Shown: positions 17,447-27,062, counted from the first letter of the stretch. The stretch is DNA of 58,247 bases from an uncultured Bacteroidota bacterium (GCA_937871435.1 CALMQM010000090.1:1-58247); one strand, 5' to 3'. The notes: generated from the letters alone by a model not told the origin. Made by a program: numbers and translations.

Positions 17447-18667
17447 TTATTGAATTCCGGCATATTCCCTGAGATAGTCAAATCTCGGCATTAAATGTCC
17501 GTCATGTGTTATCGACGCACGTTCAATTACACGATCATTATCATCTCCGAAAAGTGACGGCAATACTCGTTCCATCAGGTGCTTTCCGAAACCATCAGAA
17601 GCATCCCGCGGCAATTCACAAGGTAGATTATCGACTGACATTACTGTAATGCTTTGCTTTCCGAAAGGTTCCACTTCCTCTTCTGTCATTGGATCGTAGC
17701 CGTAAAATTTATTTTCAATCGTTGTGGCTTTTGTCGTACTCGGAATACTACCATTTAAATCACACGTCACATCCGCAATCACACTGATACGAAAATCAGG
17801 ATCCCGCATTCTTGCTTTGGTGAACAGAATATCCGCTCTTGGATCCCAGAATGTACAATGAATAAGCAAATCCGTTACACCCGCGAATGACGCGGGATCA
17901 CTGAATTTACATTTGTATTCATCCGGATGATGGTGGAAATCCCAACTGCTGAAAGCTGACCCATCCTTCGCAGTATAATAATCCTCTGAATGCAACTGAA
18001 CATACACAGGTTCACGAAATGTATAATTCAGAAATTCATACGGAGTAACTTTCCGCAAATCCAAAGCTCCCATTGTCTCGCATGCTCCGTTAGCTACCCG
18101 TCCTCCTCCTGTGATAACAATTTTGATATTGGGAAGCCGTACTTTTTCCAATTCTTTAAATAGTTCTTTTTTATCGTGACAAAGCTGAGCAGGTTTTACA
18201 TCGTACAAATTGTATTTGTGCCCATATGCCATGATGCCATTATATGCTCCTACAATTCCGGCGAAACGACCGAACCCGATAATCCTGTTTTCATTTTTGT
18301 CGACCAGACACTCATAATCAATCATCGTGATTTTCTTTGCCAGCAATGCCTTCAGAAGCTCACGGTTGTGCGGTTGTTTCTTAATGGTGTGTGAAAAGAA
18401 AAAATATTTTTTCCCGGGAATCAATTCTTGCATGGGTACTTCCTTAACCCCCATCAAAATATCACAGTCTGAAAGATCCTCCTGTAATGGAATTCCATAA
18501 TCCGTGAATTCACTGTCTTTAAAACTTCTCCATTCGCTCGGTTGTACAACCAACTCCACATTTTTATAATCTTCGAGAATTCTAAAACATTGTTCCGGAG
18601 TAAACGGACTCCTCTTATCGTGTGGAACTTTTCCTTCTCTGATTATCGCAACTTTGATTTTCTTCAT
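17447..18667 (-). CDS. Saccharopine dehydrogenase (lysine-forming)-like, AlaDH/PNT family oxidoreductase
   Basis: 406 residues from MKKIKVAIIREGKVPHDKRSPFTPEQ, a typical alanine dehydrogenase/PNT N-terminal start in which Arg and Lys contact the substrate; seven in-frame codons upstream are dropped. The C-terminal part holds a Rossmann NAD site (IKIVITGGGRVANGACETM near 180) and AVDNLP-like SVDNLPCELPRDAS near 345, resembling yeast-type LYS1 saccharopine dehydrogenase more than true alanine dehydrogenase. The probable reaction is reversible NAD-dependent cleavage of saccharopine to lysine and 2-oxoglutarate. No LYS9 or alpha-aminoadipate gene is adjacent, so the physiological substrate remains uncertain. 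Confidence 0.75.
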   Translation of the reverse strand: MKKIKVAIIREGKVPHDKRSPFTPEQCFRILEDYKNVELVVQPSEWRSFKDSEFTDYGIPLQEDLSDCDILMGVKEVPMQELIPGKKYFFFSHTIKKQPHNRELLKALLAKKITMIDYECLVDKNENRIIGFGRFAGIVGAYNGIMAYGHKYNLYDVKPAQLCHDKKELFKELEKVRLPNIKIVITGGGRVANGACETMGALDLRKVTPYEFLNYTFREPVYVQLHSEDYYTAKDGSAFSSWDFHHHPDEYKCKFSDPASFAGVTDLLIHCTFWDPRADILFTKARMRDPDFRISVIADVTCDLNGSIPSTTKATTIENKFYGYDPMTEEEVEPFGKQSITVMSVDNLPCELPRDASDGFGKHLMERVLPSLFGDDNDRVIERASITHDGHLMPRFDYLREYAGIQ

Positions 18668-18804
18668 AACAACTCTAACAGCCGGCAAAGGTAACCTTGT
18701 CGGATGGATTAAAAAAGTACCGGTGGTTTCTGATTGATTTTACAGAAAAAGAATCAAAGTAATCTTCTATTTATCAGATATTTACTCTGACCTACTACTC
18801 TCTT

Positions 18805-21800
18805 TCAGGGCCTCATTGAAAAGAGAAATAATTGCGAATTATTTTCTATCAGGCTATAGTCGCCGGACTCAACAAAATTATCACCTGTAATATCATCCAC
18901 CTGATACCCGTAAACAAACAACTGAGATTTATTTTCTATTTCTCCAAAATCAGAGGATTCAATAATTCCATCCTGATTCACATCTCCGCTATACAAACAA
19001 TATTTCCCGAGATTAAGTACCAGATTATTTCCATATGCCTTTGACGCGGCAGTTGTGAAATCATAAGAAATGGAAGGCGCGTTAAGCAAAACAGGCAAAG
19101 CACTCCACGTTTCAAGAGAATTCCGATGTCGTAATGCAAAATAACAGGAAGTATTATACAAGTTACCCGGACATGAAACGGAAAGTGTACCATTCGTTTG
19201 AAGAAGAGTCTTCGTGCTGAATAGTGTTGCATACGGGGTACTGGCAGCATGCAATTCAAAACTTACAGAATCACATACGGAAGGATAGCTACCGGGGTTG
19301 AGTACTGCATTCATCACACCGCTTCCAATATGGTATCCTTCAATCAGTGCCTTCACGGATAAATTGAGAACTGCATAGGTTCCAACGATGTTTACATTAT
19401 CGATGTACAATTTATTTCCGTATCCACAGATATTCTGAAACTTGATTATAAAGCTGCTCTGACCGACATATGAATTCAGATTAATACTTTCTGTTCTCCA
19501 TTGTGCTGCTGTCGGTACAAAATTATTGGAACCGCTTCCTGCAGTTGATAATCCTGTTCCTCCTTTCGCGTACACACGGGTGAAAGTGTTTCCGCAATCG
19601 GTGGATACCAAAACAGCGAGACTGTCTATGTACCCGGTGAATACCTGATACGCGACATCAAAAGTGAGAGTGACTGTGTTGTAACCGGTAAGATCGATTC
19701 GTTTTACCTGCAATTCATCTTTTTCGCCCGGTACATTCCATGAATAATTATCAAACATCATCGAACTCGAGGATGTACCAAAACCACCGGCTGATGTGTA
19801 TTTTGCCCAAAGATATCCTCCTGTTCCGTTGTCTATATTTTTCCAGCCCGCAGGTGGATTCTCACTACCTTCAAAACCTTCAGCAACAGGAAGTGCGGCT
19901 CCATAAGTACTGATATAGGAAGATTTTGTAAGTGTACTCAATCCACTACCATCATTAACAGTGAGCGTTACATTGTAAACTCCGGGTGAAGAATAAATCA
20001 CGTTTGGACTGGCTGAAGATGATGATGAAGGAGTACCCCCGGGGAATGACCACGTTCTGCCGGTCACATTTCCGGTTGATAAATCAGAAAATTGAATGGC
20101 CGTACCTGTACAAGGATTTGTATCACTTGCAGCGAAATTGGCAGTGAGTGATCTAAGCGCAGTAATCGGTGTCTCCCACATTCCTCTGCCATAGGTCGCA
20201 AGACGAAGTGAAGTATTTGAAGTGTTATCATTGAAAATAGACAAATCAATCACAGTGGGCCTTGTCGGAAGATTAGTATTGAAATTCGTCCATGTGGCGG
20301 CATTGACTGTCTTATAATACACGGTGTTGTTACTTGCTACAAACACAAGTTCATTATTTGAATATTCATCACTCATTATCCTGACATGATTCACAGAAGG
20401 CAAATTGTATGTGATGTTCGTCCATGTAGCTCCGTTATCTGTGGATTTATATGCTTTCGTATTACACGTAACATACAAGGTGCTCGAAGAATTCAAAACT
20501 GAAGTTATACTGGCTGCATTGTTGGTGGAATTCGGAAGAGTATAAGAAACAAATGTTGGAGAAGCACTTAATGCATTCGTGGAAACATAAATCATCGCAT
20601 CACTGGTAATAACATACAATCGATTTGCATCAACAATGGATGAATGCATGTACATTATTTTTTTTCCAAGATTTGCGATTTGTGTCCATGTTGGAGTGCC
20701 TGCAGACAAATTCGTGGTACGATAAATAAATGTATCAGCTACAAATGCAAGATCCGCATTGCTGCGATGAAATGCCAAACCCTGCAAAAGAGTTACCTGA
20801 GCAGGCAAACCGTAAGTAGCTTCACTGCCGGTAACCAATCTTCTCTTGTTACTGCCGAAATAATATACCATGGAACTGTTGCTGCGATAATCAAACGCGC
20901 ATTGTGAACCCCAGTCTCCTCCCCTGTTGCAATACCACCCGAGTGAGGTCGCATACAGTTCACCGTTATCCTGGGTTCCAATACTGAACATATCTTTCCT
21001 TGTCGGGCTGCAATTCCCATGGTAAATTTCATATCCGTATAGTCCGTCACTCTTTGGTGTCCAGTTGTTGCCGCCATCTGTGCTAAGCCATACACCTCCG
21101 TCATTCATGTTCCAAACCTGACTGCTATTATATGGACTCACCACAATCTGATGCATGTCTGTATGCACTTTCAACCACCAATTAGTCAGTTGAGACCATG
21201 TGACTCCACCGTCGGTTGATTTCCAGACATTATGAGCCACCAGAAATAAAATGTTTGCATTGGTTCTGTCTGCACCGATTCCAAAATTGTAATCACCCTG
21301 TGTGGAGGAAGTACTGGAATTCGAATAATAAGTCAGGTAATCCGGTACCACATCTTTTTTTACAGTGAAGGTTGTTCCTCCGTCAGTCGATTTAAAAATT
21401 GTACCGCCTTTTACAACCATGGCAAAATACACTACGTTGCTGTCGGCAGGAGTGACTGCAATACGACAACCGGCACCACTTGTAAAACCGGATGGTATGT
21501 AGATTCCGGAAGTGATTTGAGTCCATGTTTCACCAAAGTCGAGTGAACGATATAATTCAGATGCATTTGTTGCAGCAAAAAGAACCCTGGATGTAGCATT
21601 TTCTTTTTTCTTCAAGTCATCAAACTGTATACTCGTGGATGTCTTTGCAGTCCATGTAGTCCCTCCATTGTATGTTTTGTAAATTCCACCATCGGTAATC
21701 GCGACAATCACATTATGATCTGTTGGATCCATGATCATATCCACAATCATTTTTGAATTGAGAGATGTTTGCGTGAATGTATTCCCACCATCCGTGGATT

Positions 21801-22182
21801 TCCAGACTCCGGAACCGGTATAATAGTAATCGTGATCACCTGTACCCAGATATATAATCTGATCATTGGTAAAATCAATGCATACGGAAGCAAGACGGGA
21901 ATATGGCATAAAGTCTGTTCCAGGAGCTACAATCCAGTTGGCTCCCGCATCCGAGCTGATGAACAAGCCTCCCCTGGCACTGATTGCATACATTTTGTTC
22001 GGATTACTCGGATGAAATTTCATCTGACTCACCCTGCTTATTCCATGGATCTGTCCGCTTACATTGGTAGGAAATTTAGCAGGCAACACAGCGCTCCAGT
22101 TAGCCTGAGCCTGAACAGTTTTTGTTCCGGGAACAAACAGAAAAATGAAAGACAAGAAAATCGCAGATACTATTTTTTTCAT
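18805..22182 (-). CDS. Secreted sortilin/BNR propeller protein with PKD and dockerin-like tail
   Basis: 1125 residues. The signal peptide runs to about 25 (VQAQ). Residues about 30-690 are a large propeller with repeated Asp-box signatures such as STDGGNTFTQ, STDGGVTWSQ and STDNGATWTN, characteristic of sortilin/BNR glycosyl-hydrolase-like folds. A PKD domain follows (about 700-785, RTWSFPGGTPS, PGVYNVTLTVND), then a jelly-roll-like domain (about 795-950, FEGSENPPAGWKN). The C-terminal region (about 1065-1125) has two EF-hand-like dockerin-type segments, DVNQDGIIESSDF and DITGDNFVESGDY. No classical T9SS type A domain is present. Probable extracellular binding protein; no enzymatic residues can be assigned by eye. 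Confidence 0.82.
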   Translation of the reverse strand: MKKIVSAIFLSFIFLFVPGTKTVQAQANWSAVLPAKFPTNVSGQIHGISRVSQMKFHPSNPNKMYAISARGGLFISSDAGANWIVAPGTDFMPYSRLASVCIDFTNDQIIYLGTGDHDYYYTGSGVWKSTDGGNTFTQTSLNSKMIVDMIMDPTDHNVIVAITDGGIYKTYNGGTTWTAKTSTSIQFDDLKKKENATSRVLFAATNASELYRSLDFGETWTQITSGIYIPSGFTSGAGCRIAVTPADSNVVYFAMVVKGGTIFKSTDGGTTFTVKKDVVPDYLTYYSNSSTSSTQGDYNFGIGADRTNANILFLVAHNVWKSTDGGVTWSQLTNWWLKVHTDMHQIVVSPYNSSQVWNMNDGGVWLSTDGGNNWTPKSDGLYGYEIYHGNCSPTRKDMFSIGTQDNGELYATSLGWYCNRGGDWGSQCAFDYRSNSSMVYYFGSNKRRLVTGSEATYGLPAQVTLLQGLAFHRSNADLAFVADTFIYRTTNLSAGTPTWTQIANLGKKIMYMHSSIVDANRLYVITSDAMIYVSTNALSASPTFVSYTLPNSTNNAASITSVLNSSSTLYVTCNTKAYKSTDNGATWTNITYNLPSVNHVRIMSDEYSNNELVFVASNNTVYYKTVNAATWTNFNTNLPTRPTVIDLSIFNDNTSNTSLRLATYGRGMWETPITALRSLTANFAASDTNPCTGTAIQFSDLSTGNVTGRTWSFPGGTPSSSSSASPNVIYSSPGVYNVTLTVNDGSGLSTLTKSSYISTYGAALPVAEGFEGSENPPAGWKNIDNGTGGYLWAKYTSAGGFGTSSSSMMFDNYSWNVPGEKDELQVKRIDLTGYNTVTLTFDVAYQVFTGYIDSLAVLVSTDCGNTFTRVYAKGGTGLSTAGSGSNNFVPTAAQWRTESINLNSYVGQSSFIIKFQNICGYGNKLYIDNVNIVGTYAVLNLSVKALIEGYHIGSGVMNAVLNPGSYPSVCDSVSFELHAASTPYATLFSTKTLLQTNGTLSVSCPGNLYNTSCYFALRHRNSLETWSALPVLLNAPSISYDFTTAASKAYGNNLVLNLGKYCLYSGDVNQDGIIESSDFGEIENKSQLFVYGYQVDDITGDNFVESGDYSLIENNSQLFLFSMRP

Positions 22183-22337
22183 ATCAGGTATGTTTGTACA
22201 ATCCGTTCACAGGAGAAGTGAGGGTAGTTTCTTCACCGGGAACAAAAGGAATCTGAATTTGCTTAGTGTTAATTTGTATTCTTCGCAGTAAATTTTTCTG
22301 AACAGAACAGGCATTCCAAATCAATGGAAATGCAACA

Positions 22338-22796
22338 TTATTTCTTTTGACCCAGGGCTTGTCTTTCCTGCATTGTGAGAATCCTTCCATCTTCCTGGAC
22401 AAAAGGCAATACTTCCTGTTTCCAGTTTTCAAATCTCTTACACTGATAAATCATCCGGTCTCTCTCTTCCATTTGTTTTAGTTGAGCGGCATCCGGCTTT
22501 TTCTCTTTCCGGTGCTTTCGTTCTTCTTTTTCCCGTTCTCTTTCGCTTGCAGGTTCATTTATAAAACCTTCCTCTTCTTCTTCCGAATTCACAGGTTTGA
22601 CATGCACCTTCCAGTATGCTTCATAGGCTTTAATAGCCTCATAATAATTAGTCTCCGGTTTGTCAATCATGGAGATCCATACCGGTGAATTGGCGTAATC
22701 TGATGTGGCGGATTGGACAGCTTGTGAATTGCCTCTCAACACGAAGCACAGGATAAATAATACACAGCTGAAAGTCCCTTTTAGCAGGCTTTTCAT
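22338..22796 (-). CDS. Small secreted protein with charged central region, unknown function
   Basis: 152 residues: a signal peptide (about 1-25, ending NSQA), a segment YANSPVWISMIDKPETNYYEAIKAYEAYWK, an acidic then strongly basic charged stretch (EEEEE, then EREREKEERKHRKEKK, residues about 73-100), and a C-terminal part with EERDRMIYQCKRFENWK. I do not recognise a named family. Genes with this layout often accompany large surface proteins in Bacteroidota. It lies 155 bases upstream of the 1125-residue propeller gene on the same strand, so co-expression is plausible but no overlap proves it. Confidence 0.6.
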   Translation of the reverse strand: MKSLLKGTFSCVLFILCFVLRGNSQAVQSATSDYANSPVWISMIDKPETNYYEAIKAYEAYWKVHVKPVNSEEEEEGFINEPASEREREKEERKHRKEKKPDAAQLKQMEERDRMIYQCKRFENWKQEVLPFVQEDGRILTMQERQALGQKK

Positions 22797-22883
22797 TCAA
22801 TTTATTTATATCCAAATGTAGCAAATTCAGGTTGTGCTTCAAAATATTCCTATGCCAACGGGATGATTTTGGTCATCCGCTGA

Positions 22884-22915
22884 TTTTGCATTTCGAATGG
22901 AATGAAGCACCTTTG
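22884..22915 (+). promoter_or_regulatory. Putative promoter of the secreted coiled-coil gene
   Basis: TTTTG at 22884-22888 and CACCTTTG at 22908-22915 are 19 bases apart. The -7 element deviates from TAnnTTTG at its first base, and the start codon follows 14 bases later. Confidence 0.45.
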
Positions 22916-22929
22916 TAAAAAAAGACAAA

Positions 22930-23838
22930 ATGATTTCGATTTTATCAAAGGTTTGCAGACTTTCTGTATTCCTGGTTCTGCTAAATATCTCCGCGAATGC
23001 GCAGGATTCTCTGACTGTAGTTGAAGCAAACAATAATTGTAGTCTGGGTATGCAGGCATCCTTCTCAGTGATAATTCCTCAGGCCAAATTAAAAGATGTT
23101 ACTTCCTCCTGGAAAAAATTTATTAAACAAGGAACAAAAAAATCTGTTGAAGAAGAAGGGAAAGAATTTATTCTGAGTCAGGCGGTAATTCCTGCCCTCG
23201 GAACTGATACATTCACCGTATATGCTCATGCAGAATCTACAGACAGGGGAATAAACTTCATCAGTTTTTATCATTGGAACGACTCATTGTTTATTTCATC
23301 TGCTTTAGATGTTTCTAAAAGTGAAAAAATAAAAAGTCTCGTCAGGCAATTTGCAGTTGAACAATACAAAAATGCAGTGAAAGATGAATTGGAAGATGCT
23401 CAACGTACTCTCAAAAATCTGAATAACGATCTGGAAGAATTGTTTTCACAAAATGACCACTCAGAAAAAAACATCAAGGAATACGAACGATCTATTGAAC
23501 GTCTCAAATCAGAAATTAAAATCAACGAGAAAGAAACAGAAATGAAATCTGAGGAGGTGATCCGTCAAAAACAGGTTGTTGAATCATTTTCCGGAACACC
23601 TGAAGCAAAGGAGCTGGAAGACAAAAAATTTAAAGATCTGAATAAACAAAAAAAACGTCTTCAAAAAGACAATGAGTCCATGCATCAGGATATTGATGAT
23701 TTTGAAAGCAAAATCAAAGCAAGAGAAAAATCAATCAATCAAAATTCACAAGATTTTATTCCGGCAAAAAAGGAATCGATAAAAACTCAGGAGAACCTGG
23801 TGAAATCCATTGAAGAGAAATTAAAGAACATTCACTGA
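22930..23838 (+). CDS. Secreted protein with long C-terminal coiled coil, unknown function
   Basis: 302 residues: a signal peptide to about 24 (SANAQ), then a globular domain (about 28-145) with regular strands such as FTVYAHAESTDRGINFISFYHW that may bind something in the periplasm. Residues about 150-300 are an almost uninterrupted Glu/Lys/Asn-rich heptad region predicted to be a long coiled coil, free of Cys and Trp. No family name comes to mind. It is divergent from the 152-residue gene and lies 24 bases upstream of trmD, so it may be co-transcribed with trmD and rplS despite being unrelated in function. Confidence 0.7.
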   Translation: MISILSKVCRLSVFLVLLNISANAQDSLTVVEANNNCSLGMQASFSVIIPQAKLKDVTSSWKKFIKQGTKKSVEEEGKEFILSQAVIPALGTDTFTVYAHAESTDRGINFISFYHWNDSLFISSALDVSKSEKIKSLVRQFAVEQYKNAVKDELEDAQRTLKNLNNDLEELFSQNDHSEKNIKEYERSIERLKSEIKINEKETEMKSEEVIRQKQVVESFSGTPEAKELEDKKFKDLNKQKKRLQKDNESMHQDIDDFESKIKAREKSINQNSQDFIPAKKESIKTQENLVKSIEEKLKNIH

Positions 23839-23862
23839 AATATATAAGCTCTGAATTTATTT

Positions 23863-24549
23863 ATGTCCATTCGTTTCGACATTCTTTCTGTTGTGCCTGG
23901 ATTGCTTGAAAGTCCTTTCGCTCACTCTATTATGAAGCGTGCAGTGCAAAAAGGACTTGCAGAAGTAGTCATTCACAATATCCGTGATTATGCTACGAAT
24001 AAACACAAAACAGTGGACGACTCTCCCTATGGCGGAGGCGCAGGAATGGTGATGATGATTGAGCCGGTAGTGGCATGTATAGAAAAACTGAGCAGTGAAA
24101 GACATTACGATGAAATAATTTACATGAGTCCGGATGGGGAATTGTTCGACCAGAAAATGGCTAATCAGTTTTCACTCAAAGGAAATTTCATTGTCTTGTG
24201 CGGACATTATAAGGGAATAGACGAACGCATCCGTGAACATTTTATCACAAAAGAAATATCTGTAGGGAATTATGTATTGTCAGGAGGTGAACTTGCTGCC
24301 GCAGTCGTTTGTGACGCGATTATCAGATTGCTTCCGGGTGTGTTGAATGATGAAACTTCCGCTCTTTCCGATTCCTTTCAGGATGATTTATTGGCTCCCC
24401 CGGTATATACACGTCCGTCTGAATTCCGCGGATGGAAGGTGCCGGATATTCTGCTTTCCGGAAATACACCGGAGGTCGACAAATGGAGGCATGAAAAATC
24501 AATAGAACGCACTAAAATCAGGCGTCCGGACCTGTTAAAAGGGCAGTAA
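23863..24549 (+). CDS. trmD: tRNA (guanine-N1)-methyltransferase
   Basis: 228 residues, slightly shorter than E. coli TrmD but normal for the phylum. It has the SPOUT trefoil-knot signature: [13 protein letters not shown] near 47-59, [14 protein letters not shown] near 88, [12 protein letters not shown] near 112, and [16 protein letters not shown] near 130, where the knot binds S-adenosylmethionine. It makes m1G37 in tRNAs with G36, preventing +1 frameshifts. It is followed by rplS about 100 bases downstream, the usual trmD-rplS neighbourhood, although rplS here has its own -7 element. Confidence 0.98.
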   Translation: MSIRFDILSVVPGLLESPFAHSIMKRAVQKGLAEVVIHNIRDYATNKHKTVDDSPYGGGAGMVMMIEPVVACIEKLSSERHYDEIIYMSPDGELFDQKMANQFSLKGNFIVLCGHYKGIDERIREHFITKEISVGNYVLSGGELAAAVVCDAIIRLLPGVLNDETSALSDSFQDDLLAPPVYTRPSEFRGWKVPDILLSGNTPEVDKWRHEKSIERTKIRRPDLLKGQ

Positions 24550-24597
24550 AATTCATAAAAAAGGTCTTTTTACTCTTTTTTGTATTGAATATTTGTC

Positions 24598-24605
24598 TAT
24601 ATTTG
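24598..24605 (+). promoter_or_regulatory. Putative -7 element of rplS
   Basis: TATATTTG fits TAnnTTTG, 43 bases before the start codon. TTG candidates upstream (24580-24582) give a rather short 15-base spacer. Confidence 0.5.
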
Positions 24606-24648
24606 CCGTCCGATTTCGGAACAACCCGAATCGATAATAATTTGAGAC

Positions 24649-24996
24649 ATGGATTTAGTGAAAATTGCCCAGGAAAGCTTCATTCAAAAGCGTGAAACTC
24701 CAGTATTTAAAGCTGGTGATACTGTCACGGTTTACTATAAAATTATCGAAGGAAACAAAGAGCGTATTCAGCAATATCAGGGTGTTGTCTTACAAAGAAA
24801 AGGTAGCGGCCTGACTGAGACTTTCACGGTTCGTAAAATTTCTAACGGCGTTGGAGTTGAGCGTATCTTCCCGACTCAAAGTCCTAAGATTGACAAGATC
24901 GTTGTTGACAAACGTGGTATCGTGCGTCGTGCACGGATCTTTTATCTCAGAAACATCTCTGGTAAAAAAGCCCGTATCGAAGAAAAAAGATCATAA
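24649..24996 (+). CDS. rplS: 50S ribosomal protein L19
   Basis: 115 residues, standard L19 length. Recognisable features are [33 protein letters not shown] (KOW-like beta core), the [16 protein letters not shown] signature and the basic C-terminus [19 protein letters not shown]19 sits at the 30S-50S interface. It is terminated by the hairpin at 25016-25049. The start is the only ATG that gives the family N-terminus. Confidence 0.98.
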   Translation: MDLVKIAQESFIQKRETPVFKAGDTVTVYYKIIEGNKERIQQYQGVVLQRKGSGLTETFTVRKISNGVGVERIFPTQSPKIDKIVVDKRGIVRRARIFYLRNISGKKARIEEKRS

Positions 24997-25015
24997 TTAT
25001 TTTTCCATACAATTG

Positions 25016-25049
25016 AAAAACCTTCTGCAATTACAGAAGGTTTTTTTTT
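25016..25049 (+). terminator. Terminator of rplS
   Basis: CCTTCTG (25021-25027) pairs with CAGAAGG (25034-25040) around loop CAATTA, extended by flanking A/T runs and followed by nine Ts. Confidence 0.88.
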
Positions 25050-25111
25050 GTGATAGAATGAAACATGGTTGTAGCAGGATAAAATTCCTGAACAATGTCT
25101 TTGAAGAAAAT

Positions 25112-25483
25112 TCAATATTGAGCAAGCGATAATAGCACCAAGGTGCAAGCTTCTTCCACAACAATTCCCTGAGCTCTTGCCCGGTCTTCAAAATATGGAT
25201 TCTCAGTACCGGGATTGAAAATGATACGTCTGGGGGATAAGGAAAGTACGTAATCGATCATCGGCTCCTGATTGCGGAGAGAAAGATAGAGAGTGACAGT
25301 GTCGATATCAGTAAAAACGGGTTGGCCGGTTTGAAATGTAACATCCAGCACTTTTCCGGGTCGCAGTCCAATTGCATGAACAAGGAAGCCATGTCGACGA
25401 AGAGAAATGATTGCCTTATTGGAATAACGTTCAGGATTTTCTGAAGCACCAATGACTAAAGTATAGGTTTTTAGCTCCTGCAA
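25112..25483 (-). CDS. CoA-binding domain protein (YccU-like)
   Basis: 123 residues forming a single Rossmann-type CoA-binding fold: TLVIGASENPERYSNKAIISLRRHGFLVHAIG (nucleotide loop at residues about 8-40), LYLSLRNQEPMIDYVLSLSPRRIIFNPGTEN, then VVEEACTLVLLS. Members resemble the CoA-binding domain of succinyl-CoA synthetase alpha but stand alone; their physiological role is not established. The gene runs opposite to rplS and stands alone; the MFS gene upstream on the same strand ends 80 bases away. Confidence 0.85.
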   Translation of the reverse strand: MQELKTYTLVIGASENPERYSNKAIISLRRHGFLVHAIGLRPGKVLDVTFQTGQPVFTDIDTVTLYLSLRNQEPMIDYVLSLSPRRIIFNPGTENPYFEDRARAQGIVVEEACTLVLLSLAQY

Positions 25484-25563
25484 TTTACTTACGTTAAAGT
25501 ATTATAAGATGCTTATAATAAGTATTTTATATGATTTAAAAACAAGTAGTATTCTGAACACAT

Positions 25564-26850
25564 TCAACATTCTTCAATGTAGTTTAACTGCTTACTAAAG
25601 GTCTCTTTGACAGACAGTATTCCGAACAATGCCAATCCAAAACATACCACACCAACCAGAAGAGCGCTATATACTTTGGCATGTTCGCTCCCGGTAAACA
25701 TGGGTTCAAGTGCTTTGTAGAGCAATGTAATAGGAACGACAGCACCACGAACAAAATTGGGTACTGTATTGGTTACCGTTGAACGAATATTGGTACCAAA
25801 CTGTTCCGATGCGATGGTAACAAACAAAGCCCAATACCCAGTTGCTGCTCCAAGCATGAAGCATAAAAAGTAAAATACAGACAAAGACTTTGTAAGAGGA
25901 AACAGGTAAATAAAAACCAGCACAATCGAACTGATCAGATAACCAATTACCACTTTTTTCCTGCTTTTAAAATACTGACTGAGAAGTCCGCTCAATAAAT
26001 CACCGGCGGAAAGTCCGATGTAAGCGTACATGATTGCAGTACCGGTGACAGCTCCTTCAATCCCCATTTCTGCAGTAAGACCAATACTCAATGCGACCAG
26101 CACTCCGATGATATACCATATTGGTAATCCGATGAAAATACAGCTGATGTATTTCACAAAAATCTGTTTGCTTGAGAAAAGCGAAAAGAAATTACCCCGG
26201 CTTACATGGGCACTTTTTACACGTTGATACATCCCCGATTCGATGGTTCCGAGGCGAAGCAGCAACAGGAACAGTCCAAGGACACCACCCACGATATAAG
26301 CCATTTGCCAGCCTACTAAATGCGTTCCCAGGTGTTCATTCAGGTAGTTGGCAAAAAATGCACCTTCCTTCCCTACTATTGATGCGAAGACAGCTCCCAG
26401 AGCTCCGAAAGTAACAATTAGCATGGTTCCATATCCGCGTGTCTCAGCACTCATCGTTTCAACAACCAATGTGATACCTGCTCCCAATTCACCGGCCAGA
26501 CCAAGACCTGCAATGAATCGTACCGTTGCATAGCTGGTCATATCCCCGACAAATGCATTAGCAATATTTGCAGCAGAATACAAAAGAATAGATCCGAACA
26601 AAACGGACAGCCTCCCCTTCTTATCTCCCAGAATTCCCCACAAAATTCCTCCCGTGAGCATTCCAATCATCTGACAATTAAAGAGAAAAATTTCGTTCCC
26701 TTCATGACCAACACCGCCAAGGCCGAGGGCTTCCAGACTTTCCTTCTTTACAACATTGAATAAAATCAGATCGTAGATGTCAACAAAATATCCGAGTGAT
26801 GCGACGATCACCAACAGGTTGAATGGATTTTTTAGTCCTTCTTCTTTCAT
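25564..26850 (-). CDS. MFS transporter
   Basis: 428 residues from MKEEGLKNPFNLLVIVASLGYFVDIYDL. The frame is open a further 75 codons upstream, but that extension reads antisense through tRNA-Ser and is not coding. About twelve membrane spans are visible. The cytoplasmic loop between TM2 and TM3 carries GILGDKKGRLSVLFGS, the MFS signature G-x-x-x-D-x-x-G-R. DIYDLILFNVVKKE in TM1 resembles metabolite:H+ symporters of Bacteroidota. The substrate cannot be deduced. It is an isolated gene between a CoA-binding protein and a tRNA. Confidence 0.88.
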   Translation of the reverse strand: MKEEGLKNPFNLLVIVASLGYFVDIYDLILFNVVKKESLEALGLGGVGHEGNEIFLFNCQMIGMLTGGILWGILGDKKGRLSVLFGSILLYSAANIANAFVGDMTSYATVRFIAGLGLAGELGAGITLVVETMSAETRGYGTMLIVTFGALGAVFASIVGKEGAFFANYLNEHLGTHLVGWQMAYIVGGVLGLFLLLLRLGTIESGMYQRVKSAHVSRGNFFSLFSSKQIFVKYISCIFIGLPIWYIIGVLVALSIGLTAEMGIEGAVTGTAIMYAYIGLSAGDLLSGLLSQYFKSRKKVVIGYLISSIVLVFIYLFPLTKSLSVFYFLCFMLGAATGYWALFVTIASEQFGTNIRSTVTNTVPNFVRGAVVPITLLYKALEPMFTGSEHAKVYSALLVGVVCFGLALFGILSVKETFSKQLNYIEEC

Positions 26851-26973
26851 AATCAATACGCAAGATGCGAATGTAAAATAATTTGAATCCTTCAGTCTTC
26901 TTTCGCGCAATAAAAATTCAGAAGAAAAATCATTTTTTTTCCCGGATAAAAGAATTCTATTAATTTCGCCCCC

Positions 26974-27056
26974 GGAGAGTTGGCAGAGTGGTCGATCGCG
27001 GCGGTCTTGAAAACCGTTGACCTCACGGTCCGGGGGTTCGAATCCCTCACTCTCCG
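26974..27056 (+). tRNA. tRNA-Ser (anticodon UGA)
   Basis: Class II tRNA of 83 bases: acceptor GGAGAGT/ACTCTCC, discriminator G (typical for Ser), D arm with GGCAGAGTGG, anticodon stem GCGGT/ACCGT with loop CTTGAAA (anticodon TGA, reading UCA and related codons), an extended variable arm, and T arm GGGGGTTCGAATCCC. CCA is not encoded. TAATTTCG at 26961-26968 is a possible -7 element placed so close that the 5' leader would be very short. Confidence 0.96.
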
Positions 27057-27062
27057 CTTTAC

